Positions 1-6,097 of a stretch of 6,097 nt of DNA are shown here, piece after piece. Position 1 is the stretch's first letter. Every line of letters begins with the position of its first letter. Location of the stretch: positions 1 through 6,097 of the forward strand of contig CAIYOB010000607.1 in assembly GCA_903927685.1 (NCBI GenBank), read 5' to 3'. The stretch is from an uncultured Planctomycetaceae bacterium (lineage in GTDB: Bacteria > Planctomycetota > Planctomycetia > Pirellulales > Pirellulaceae). The notes under the pieces were generated by a model. It made no database searches. It was not told the DNA's origin and saw nothing but the letters and a program-made list of their open reading frames with translations. The translations under genes and the position numbers were made by a program.

Positions 1-97
1 CGGTGACCGCCAGATCGGCCTCGCCGTCCAGGATCTCGACGGTCAGGTGATACGCTCGATCGCGCAGGGCTTGGACGGGATTCGTCTGCGTCGCGCC
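1..97 (-). other. C-terminal tail in window, start of a further domain (residues 2001-2032)
   Basis: After the seventh propeller unit the frame continues with GATQTNPVQALRDRAY and a strand reading HLTVEILDGEADLAVT, then leaves the window. The strand pattern suggests that another beta domain begins here, so the protein extends well beyond the window. There is too little to assign a family. Confidence 0.4.
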
Positions 98-3000
98 GAT
101 CGAGCGGACTTGTAGGCGGCTGCCCGGGCTGCCGAGCGATTCGGCGATGAGCCACTGACCGCCCGAAATCGCGATCTGCGTTCCCAGCTTGCCGTTGGCC
201 ACGGTGCCGGCTCGCGTTTCCACGGGAACCCACAAGCCGCCGGTGCTGCGATAGAGCACGGCTTCGCCTCGGTCGGCCTGGCCCGGCCCATCCGCCAGCG
301 GATTGCCGATCGACAGCAGGTCGCCGTCCAGGGCCAGCGCGGCGCCGAACTGGCCGCCGGCCGACGGTGCCGACAGCGTCTGCTCGACGGCGCCGGTCGT
401 TGTGTTCAGGACCAGCACGGCGCCCCCGCTCTGGCCCGGCGCAGCCACCAGGACTTGGCTGTCCGACAGCGAGACCGCCGCTCCGAACCGGCTGGACGCC
501 GTCGAGTTCGGATGGAGCACGGCGGAACTGAAGGCAAACGCGCCGCCGGCGGGTCGCGTGAACCGATACACGGCGCCGGCGTCCGTGCGGACGTCCCCGC
601 CGCCCAGGTCGATGTCGCGGTCGGGGGCACCGGCCCACAGCGTGTCTCCCGCCAACGCCACCGAAGTCCCGAAATGTTCGGCCTGCGGCAAGGCGTTCGA
701 CGAGACATACGAAGCGAATGCCCACTGACCGCCCGTCAGCGTGTACAGATGCACGGCACCACGCTCTTGCCCGAAGCTCAGCTCGCGCGGCGCACCGATC
801 GCCAGCACGTCTCCGTCGATCGCCAGGCTGGCACCGAACTCGTTCGTCTTGCCGCTAGTTCCGCCGAGCACCGAACGGTACAGCACTTGACTCGGCGCCC
901 ATTCGTCGCCCGCACGAACGAAGGTCAGCACCGCGTGATCGTTGCTATTGGCCAGGACACCGCCGACCGCCAGCCGGTCGCCTTGCAGGGCGATGGATCT
1001 GCCGAAGTGGAACGACGAATCGATGTTTGAGGGCAAACCGTTGATCGTGGCCGGAGCGCTCAGCACCGCCTGCAGCGACCAGGTCGCCGCTTCCGGCGAA
1101 CCGCCGTCGGCAGCATTCCGCTGGAACAGGTACACTTTACCCGGATTGACTCCGTCCGTGGCGCCCACGGCCAGTTGGTCGCCGTCGACCGCCATCGCCC
1201 GAATCTGAACGAGCCACGGGGTCGCGGCAGCGGCGCTGCTGATGCCCGCCAGCGAGAGAGTGGCCGACGCGATGCCCTGGACGTCGTCCGTATACGCCAT
1301 GAAGGCCGACAGATCGGCGTCAATGATGGCCAATCGGTCGTCGCTGCCACCCGCCTGCAACGTCGTGGCCGTCACGGGCCCGTAGTCGACCAGACCCTGG
1401 GCGAGCGTGCCGAATTGGGTGCGGATCTGCGGTTGTGCCGAGCCGAACAGGGCGGTCCGTACCCGATCCTGAGCCGCCGAACTGTACGTCTGGGGAGCGG
1501 CCGGGCGACTGGTCGTCTCCACCTCGACTCCGGCTGAATCGATCCGGCTGCGAACTTTCAGCACGTCGCCGATCTGGCCATCGCCCAGCGTCGAGAATCG
1601 GTACCAGCGTTCCGTGTCGGTGACCGACAACTGGTCCATGTGCCGGAACGCGGTGCCATCGGCCTGTTCGACCAGGTACAGGCCGCTTTCCGGAATATCG
1701 CGATTGGTCAACCACTGGCCGCCGGAGACGGGGATCGGAGCCGTCCGTGGCGACCCGTACAAGGTATAAATTCGCCCCGCGTTGGCGTCGAACCCCGCTT
1801 GCAGCCCCACCGTCGTGCTCACGTTGGCTGCGGCAACCAACAGATCGGCCAGGCGATCCCCGTCGATGTCCACCAGCGGCGTGGACGGCAGGATGCCAAA
1901 ACCGTCTCCGCTCTGCTCGCCGCTGACAACCGCGTCGGCATCGGCAAGGTACCGCACCAAGGCGTTCGAGTCCGCCGTCGACGGGACCGCCAACCGCCCC
2001 GCGATCGCTTCCCGCAGGCTCACGTCGCCGGCCGCATAGAAAACGCTGACCACGCCACGGTTGTCCCGCTGCCGCGTTGCGTCCGGAGTCCCGTAAATTG
2101 TCGCCCCCACCGGAGCCAGGTGAGTCGAGGGCTGCCCGATGGCGAGATCGATGCGGCCATCGCCGTCAAAGTCGCCGCTGGCCACGTACAGCCGGCTCAT
2201 CGTCCAGTCCGTGCTGGACGAATCGACCCGGATTTCCGCCAGCCGCGCATTGAGCGTCGGCAGCGAACTGGCGCCGTTGGTCACGAGTGTGGAACCGGGA
2301 ACCCCGGTCATCAGCTTGGGAAACGTCAGCGCCGAGCCGTAGCTGCTCGAGCCGCTCAGGAGGTACAGGCCCACGTCTGTCGCCCGGTTGGCCAACGCCG
2401 CCTTTTTCGCCCCGTAGGTGCTGAGCGCCAAGTCGACAAAACCGTCCTGGTTGACGTCGCCGACGGCATGGGGATACGCCAAGCCGTAGTCCTCCCAGAC
2501 AAAGCGGCTGGCGATCCCCAGGCTGCTTGTCTTGTCCCCGGCCAGCAGGTACGCGCGTCCGACGTTGGGCAGGGAATTGGCCGGAACGGTGGCCTGCAGG
2601 GGCAAGAAGCTGCGATCGACAATCAGCAGGTCGTCACCCGCCCGCGCATCCACGTCCCCGACGACCTGGACGGAAAACTGCCGAGCAGCCGAGCTGGCGA
2701 CGGTGTGCGTGGCGTTCAATCCCAGCGCCGTCAGCCGCGACGCCCGACTGGTCGTATCCGCCGTCAAAGTCGTGAGGACGGTTGCCGTGGGGGTGGCGGC
2801 TGTCAAACCAGCGCCGCTGTAGACGTAACCGAGGTTCCCGGAATCCGTGTCGGAACTCGACCCGCTGCCTGCGAACAAGACCAAATCCTGTTTGCCGTCG
2901 TTGTTCCAGTTCGCCGCAGCGATCTGGGGCGATGAGACGGTCGCCAACGCAACGGTCTTGCTGGCCGCAGAGACTTCGCGCTGCAAGTTGGCACCGCCGT

Positions 3001-6000
3001 AAAATACCTTGAGGCTATTGCTGCCCGAGAGCACGGCAAGGTCGTCAGCACCGGCCGCGTCGCCGTTGAAATTCCCGATGGTTAGCGGACCCGAGCCGAC
3101 TTGAACGACCACGTCGGCCCGTCCGCGAATGCGATAGTAATCCTTGCTGGCGGCGAGGTCGCTGGAACTGTCGAACGTGGCATCGTAAGTCCAATCGGCG
3201 CCCCGCAGACGCAGATCCTTGATCAGGTCGCCGTTTAGATCCGCCGTGTCCACGCGGAACTGGCTGCGGGGATCGACCGGCCCGAAGAACACGTACGCAT
3301 TCGTGTTGTCCGCAAAGACGAAATCGGATTTGCCGTCGGCGTTCATATCCCCGCCGCCGACGAATCTCGCCAGGGGCGCGTTCGCCGTGGCCCCGTCCCA
3401 CGCGAAGGCGTCCTCGGTGACGGGCTCGATGCGCACCGCATCCGCCACGACGGAGCCGTTGGCCCCGGCCGCAGTCAGGAACACGCGCAGTACGCCGCCC
3501 GTGACGTCGACCAGCAGCGGCGCCGTCGGCGTTGCGGCCTCCGCCCGCAGTTGCTGCCAGTAGGTGCCGCCCCAGTATCGGTCGCTGGGGGCCGCCGCCT
3601 GGCTGACCGCCGCCGCCCGCACGCCGTTGGGCTCGTTCTGGAACCGGTCGGTCGAAATCCAGAAGCCGGCGTTCGTGGCTGCCGCCACGCCGGCCGGCCA
3701 AGTGGCAAAAACCGCGTAGCGGCCGTTGGACAAGCCCTCGAAGTTCCAGTTGGCAACCGGGACCGCATCGGTGACCACTCCGCCGTAGGACGCTGTCAAC
3801 GATGTCCCGGTCAGCGCAACGCCTTGATTGGTCAAAGCGAATCCCGCAGTCCGTTCGGTCCAGCTTTCCGGCGGCGAGACCTGGAAAGGAACCAGCGTCT
3901 GGGTCGCGGAGGGCGCCGTATCGGTGTTGTCAACCAAAGGCGAATTGACCAGGCCGAACGCGATGCCCGTCTCTTGCGGCCGCGCCGCGGCCAGCGGATA
4001 GGCCAGCTCAGGAACGAAGATGGACGAAGCCTGCAGGCTGGTCGCGGGTACGGCGTTCGGATCGTCGGGAGTTCCGGGAGCCGAGTAGTCGGCGAACGCA
4101 TTGGCCGGATCGCCCGAGTCTCGTGTGGTGCCGTTCAGCTGCCAGTTGCCGGCCAGGATGTCGTCGCCGTCCTGGCCCAGCAGGATGTCGTCCCCCTCGC
4201 TGCCAAAGATCACGTCGCGGCCGATTCCGCCGCGGAGCAGATCGTCGTTCGCGCCGCCGTACAGCCAATCGTTCCCCGGCCCGCCGTTGACCTCGATCGA
4301 GGCATACGCGGTCGCTCGTGCCTGGATATCGCCGCGATAGATGCCCCAGGACTGACCCGCCAGGATCAAGCCGGGATCGCCGTGGAAGGTGTCCGCCCCA
4401 TCGCCCAGGTCGATCTGCGTACGTTCGACGTCCTTGGCCTTGAAGAACGCGAACTGCTGGGCATACTCGTCCGCATCATACGGGTTCTGGACGAACGTGT
4501 TGGACAGCTTGTCCCAGGCCAGCGTCGTGACACGGTGCCGGTGCAGGAAGCGGTCGTAGCCGATGGCGACATAGTCGCGAATCGGATCGCCCTCGTTATC
4601 CACGCTGCCTCCAACGTACAGGACGCGGTCGTCACCCGCGCCGCCCACGAACAGGTCCGCCGTGGCCGGATCGCCGGGACGCCGGGTCGCGGGATTGACG
4701 GGCAGCCAGTCGGTGATGACCTGGAATGTATCGTCCCCGTCGCCGCCAAACAGCAAGTCCTCCGCCTGCCGATCCGTGCCGCCGACCAGCACGTCATTGC
4801 CCGCGCCGCCGAAGACCCAATCCTCGCCGGAGCCGCCGGCCAAGCGATCGTTGCCGGTGCCGCCGAGGATGACGTCCCGCCGCTCGTACTGCCGGGCGAT
4901 GCCGAGATCGATCAGGTGATTCCGGCCCGCGTCGTAGTCAGGCCGCAACTCCACACGCTGCGAGGACGTGGAGAAAACCTCGAAGTTCGAGACTCCGGCC
5001 AGCAGGAAATCCTGGCCTTGGCCGCTGGTGCTGCGATAGGTCTGCGTGGCCGCCGCGACCTGAAGGTAGTACTGGCCGCCAGGCAGACCTTCGAAATCCA
5101 GCACGGCGATCCCGCTGCTGACCGTTTCCGGCCGCTCGTCGGCGTCGGCGTCATCGGGCAACGTGTCGACCAGCATGGATTGCGTCCGCAAGACCGTGCC
5201 CGCGGCGTCGACCAGACGCAGTTCGAGGATGTTATTCAGGTCCGGTGTCTGGTCCGCGAGGTCGAGCGACGCCAGCGTGCGGATGCCGATGCCGCTGCCC
5301 TTGCTGCCGGTTTCGTCCAGCCGGAAGGAGAACCACGCCGTGGCGTTTGCACCGGTCGGGTTGATCTGCTGCCGCTCGGGCTGGAAGGTCACCAAATCGT
5401 TGATGGCATAAGCGCTGGAGCGGACCAAGTTGGCCGACGGCGATTGCTGGCCGATGTGCGGCACGATCGTGTAACGCGCCGGGCCGCCGGACAGTCGCAG
5501 AAAGTACTGATCGCTGGCCTGTTGAAAGAAGCCCAAGCCGGTATTGTCGTCAGACAGTTCCACGGCCACGCCGCCCTCGCCAGCGGCGCGGGTGGTCGTG
5601 AACGTCAACTGGTTCTGCCGGGCAGAGACCTGCAGGGTATCCAGGGCCCAGGCGGCGCCTTGGTATCCGGAAACGGCGTCCCGGATCTGTTGCGCGATGG
5701 CAGCCGCCGTCGCAGCGGATTCGACGTTTACGCGGATGCCGGGCTCCGGGCCGAGTGGGTTTGCATTGAACACGACCTGGACCCTGGCCGGAGCCTTCTG
5801 CAAACTAGCGGTGGTCGCGCCGACCAGCCCGGAAGCATCCAGACTGAACCCCTGCACGCTTCGCCCCGACAAGAGGCCGATGAGCGGCCTGGGGTTGCCC
5901 CCATCGTCCGCAACCGCAACCTCCAATTCCCCGGGAGCGAACTGATTCAGTTGAAGCAGCGCCGCTTGAATCGCCGTCGCATCCGCATCAAAGGCGATCG

Positions 6001-6097
6001 GCGCCGTCGTGGCCCCCGCGAAACTCAGGCGATAGCTGCCGCCCGTGGCCCCGTCGATCACCAGCCGTGCCTGGCTGCCCAGATCCAGCCAGAACCG
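1..6097 (-). CDS. Giant RTX / FG-GAP multidomain surface protein, partial at both ends
   Basis: This frame is open without a stop from codon 6095-6097 to codon 2-4, giving 2032 codons. Both ends lie outside the window, so no start, ribosome binding site or signal peptide can be judged. Recognisable modules lie along the whole length in the same register: an N-terminal planctomycete-type beta repeat, a PPC-like domain, RTX nonapeptides, a golvesin-like domain, a VCBS array and a seven-unit FG-GAP propeller. A Pro/Ala/Asp-rich linker (3845-4141) joins the RTX part to the golvesin part. There is no cysteine, only about 19 lysines and 7 methionines, and very many Asp, Gly, Ala and Thr residues. 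I see no transmembrane segment, coiled coil or catalytic motif. The likely role is an extracellular or surface-anchored calcium-dependent binding or structural protein; this is inferred from the families present. RTX proteins usually leave by type I secretion, but the C-terminal signal would lie beyond this window. The coding call is near certain; the biological role is not. Confidence 0.95.
98..1204 (-). repeat. Seven-unit FG-GAP beta-propeller (residues 1632-2000)
   Basis: Seven consecutive units follow the pattern FGxSxAxDGDxLAxGAP, then a loop, then GAVYxF. The unit starts read IRAMAVDGDQLAVGA (about 1204), FGRSIALQGDRLAVGG (1006), FGASLAIDGDVLAIGAP (838), FGTSVALAGDTLWAGAP (673), FGAAVSLSDSQVLVAAP (487), FGAALALDGDLLSIGNP (349) and LGTQIAISGGQWLIAES (187). 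Spacing is 46 to 66 residues. Closing strands include GKVYLFQR, GAVHLYTLTGG, GAVYRFTRP and GAVLVLNTTTG. This is the non-calcium FG-GAP type (PF14312-like) rather than the DxDxDG type found upstream in the protein. Seven units match the blade number of integrin-alpha propellers. The first and last units have lost the FG pair, as is common for the blades that close the ring. Confidence 0.88.
1205..1753 (-). other. Unassigned region between the two propellers (residues 1449-1631)
   Basis: No repeat or firm domain is visible here. A stretch reading SVTDTERWYRFSTLGDG followed by GDVLKVRSR resembles the first strands of a PPC-like sandwich, and GSDDRLAIIDADLSAFMAY looks like an isolated acidic strand-helix unit. 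Between them lies a Gln/Thr/Ala-rich portion. The region may hold one diverged beta domain plus a linker joining the two FG-GAP arrays. Confidence 0.4.
1754..3364 (-). repeat. VCBS / FG-GAP calcium-loop array, eight motifs (residues 912-1448)
   Basis: Eight DxDxDG-like loops followed by a hydrophobic strand occur here: GDMNADGKSDFVF (about 3347), ADLNGDLIKDLRL (3236), GNFNGDAAGADDLAVL (3071), ANWNNDGKQDLVL (2906), GDVDARAGDDLLIV (2654), GDVNQDGFVDLAL (2456), GDFDGDGRIDLAI (2168) and VDIDGDRLADLLV (1868). Several units carry the companion strand VxxFYGG or RxYTLYGS. These are the signs of integrin-alpha-like beta-propeller blades with calcium-binding loops. The second motif follows the first by only about 37 residues and is degenerate. 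If it is not a blade, seven remain, which suits a single seven-bladed propeller with long inter-blade loops. Confidence 0.88.
3422..3844 (-). other. Golvesin / xanthan-lyase-type CBD-like domain (residues 752-892)
   Basis: The core shows the features of this family: an N-terminal strand region (GFALTNQGVALTG), then ANWNFEGLSNGRYAVFATWPAG, which corresponds to the W-x-F-x-x-L-x-x-G-x-Y-x-V-x-x-T-W signature, then YWQQLRAEAA, a closing strand GGVLRVFLTAAG, and the typical end VVADAVRIEP. Known members are found at the C-termini of golvesin and xanthan lyase and are regarded as carbohydrate-binding-like modules. Here the domain sits in mid-protein, between the RTX part and the VCBS array. Glycan binding is a family-based possibility, not shown by the sequence. 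Confidence 0.75.
4142..4297 (-). repeat. RTX nonapeptide repeats, block B (residues 601-652)
   Basis: The units run IEVNGGPGNDWLY, GGANDDLLR, GGIGRDVIF, GSEGDDILL, GQDGDDILA and GN, which is a regular nine-residue period. At DNA level the last two units contain near-identical copies of caggatgtcgtc at 4154 and 4181, exactly 27 bases apart, matching the nine-codon period. The block ends in GNW, followed by a Pro/Ala/Asp-rich linker that carries no RTX units. Confidence 0.93.
4298..4717 (-). other. Non-RTX insert between the two RTX blocks (residues 461-600)
   Basis: This roughly 140-residue stretch separates the two RTX blocks. It holds an isolated RTX unit (GGAGDDRVL, 4622-4648) and a second degenerate one (DLGDGADTFHGDPG, 4373-4411). 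The parts between are aromatic- and charge-rich rather than repetitive: DYVAIGYDRFLHRHRV, TLAWDKLSNTFVQNPYDAD, EYAQQFAFFKAKDVER and SWGIYRGDIQARATAY. The repeats on each side keep register, so the insert probably folds as a loop-out or capping domain on one continuous beta-roll. I do not recognise a named family. Confidence 0.6.
4718..4873 (-). repeat. RTX nonapeptide repeats, block A (residues 409-460)
   Basis: Consecutive units of the calcium-binding GGxGxDxLx pattern are visible: GGTGNDRLA, GGSGEDWVF, GGAGNDVLV, a unit interrupted by a small insertion (GGTDRQAEDLLF), and GGDGDDTFQ. Such nonapeptides fold into a parallel beta-roll with a calcium ion between turns, typically folding outside the cell where calcium is high. 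One further unit, GGAGDDRVL, lies just downstream in the protein (4622-4648). Confidence 0.92.
5042..5338 (-). other. PPC-like beta-sandwich domain (residues about 254-352)
   Basis: The segment shows the usual order of a bacterial pre-peptidase C-terminal (PPC) domain. It has an aromatic strand ATAWFSFRLDETG, a middle strand LELRLVDAAGTVLRTQ that corresponds to the LxLyDanG step, and a closing strand GLPGGQYYLQVAA that corresponds to the GTYYLRV step. An acidic loop (DDADADERPE) is inserted before the last strand. Residues 193-212 just upstream (YFLRLSGGPARYTIV) look like the closing strand of another such domain, so there may be two partial or diverged copies. PPC domains are non-catalytic extracellular modules. 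Confidence 0.55.
5522..5791 (-). other. Second beta module with ATTA-like helix motif (residues 103-192)
   Basis: A strand reading ARVQVVFNAN is followed by GIRVNVESAATAAAIAQQI, a short helix-like stretch (RDAVSGYQGAAWAL), and strands LQVSARQNQLTFTTTRAAG and GGVAVELSDD. The alternation of beta strands with one alanine-rich helix resembles the preceding module and other repeats of planctomycete surface proteins. I cannot name a family with confidence. It sits between the N-terminal module and the PPC-like region without a clear linker. Confidence 0.4.
5882..6061 (-). other. N-terminal beta module of planctomycete giant proteins (residues 13-72)
   Basis: The segment has the pattern G-x-Y-x-L-S-F-x-G, then TTAPIAF, then an alanine-rich helix-like stretch (DADATAIQAALLQLNQ), then a strand reading GELEVAVAD. 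This matches from memory a module found in many copies in very large planctomycete proteins, where the core reads like TFTLSFNG, TTAPI and AVQAALEAL. Its function is not established; it is thought to be an extracellular structural repeat. More copies may lie upstream of base 6097. The family assignment is by pattern memory only. Confidence 0.55.

Noticed and set aside
303..1030. Plus-strand open frames of 141 and 191 codons
   Set aside because: They lie opposite the seven-unit FG-GAP propeller and have no recognisable domain, Shine-Dalgarno-like site or sensible composition.
1640..2935. Plus-strand open frame of 431 codons
   Set aside because: It runs in the exact codon register opposite the real gene. 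It stays open because the minus-strand gene here avoids the codons TTA, CTA and TCA, as GC-rich genes do. Its translation is Arg/Gln/Val-rich with no domain pattern, while the minus strand carries clear VCBS units.
3045..3701. Minus-strand open frame of 218 codons in another register
   Set aside because: It overlaps the golvesin-like and VCBS parts of the real frame and translates to an Arg/Gly-rich low-complexity product, a usual GC-rich shadow.
3832..4101. Possible frameshift near 3841, where the protein seemed to turn Arg-rich
   Set aside because: On re-reading the triplets in register (tcc cgc agt from 3842) the frame gives a normal stretch (VSPPESWTERTAGFALTNQ) and continues on both sides. 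The Arg-rich reading belongs to a shadow frame.
4142..4300. CRISPR-like or tandem DNA repeat array
   Set aside because: The short repeats have a 27-base period in coding frame and encode the RTX nonapeptide; there are no unique spacers.
4142..4873. Classical RTX cytolysin toxin with acyltransferase-activated lysines
   Set aside because: There is no hydrophobic pore-forming region, no evident acylated-lysine site and no toxin operon gene in the window. RTX repeats alone are common in harmless surface and matrix proteins.
1..6097. Promoters, terminators, tRNA or other RNA genes, insertion sequences
   Set aside because: The whole window is covered by one continuous coding frame and I saw no convincing terminator hairpin with a T-run, no inverted repeat ends and no transposase motif.

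Overview
The whole window lies inside one very long protein-coding gene on the minus strand. Reading the complement from base 6097 down to base 2 gives 2032 consecutive codons with no stop and no change of register. Neither the start codon nor the stop codon is in the window, so the protein is longer than 2032 residues. I translated every line by hand in this frame. There is no intergenic sequence, and I found no RNA gene, mobile element, CRISPR array, promoter or terminator.

The product looks like a giant secreted or cell-surface multidomain protein built from calcium-binding and beta-rich modules. In protein order (residues numbered from base 6097): a beta module of the type that recurs in planctomycete giant proteins (13-72); a second beta module (103-192); a PPC-like (pre-peptidase C-terminal-like) beta-sandwich (about 254-352); RTX/hemolysin-type nonapeptide repeats in two blocks (409-460 and 601-652) separated by a 140-residue non-RTX insert; a Pro/Ala/Asp-rich linker (653-751); a golvesin/xanthan-lyase-type CBD-like domain (752-892); a long array of VCBS/FG-GAP calcium-loop units (912-1448); an unassigned region with a possible PPC-like strand pattern (1449-1631); a clean seven-unit FG-GAP beta-propeller (1632-2000); and a short tail that runs off the window (2001-2032).

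No residue in the 2032 is cysteine, lysine is rare (19 by my count) and aspartate is very common. This fits an extracellular calcium-loaded protein. The architecture, the N-terminal repeat type and the GC-rich sequence suggest a member of Planctomycetota, probably a Pirellula-like lineage. That is inference from domain style, not from a marker gene. Binding, adhesion or cell-surface structure is more likely than catalysis, since I see no enzyme active site. All other open frames in the window, including a 431-codon one on the plus strand, are shadows of this gene.
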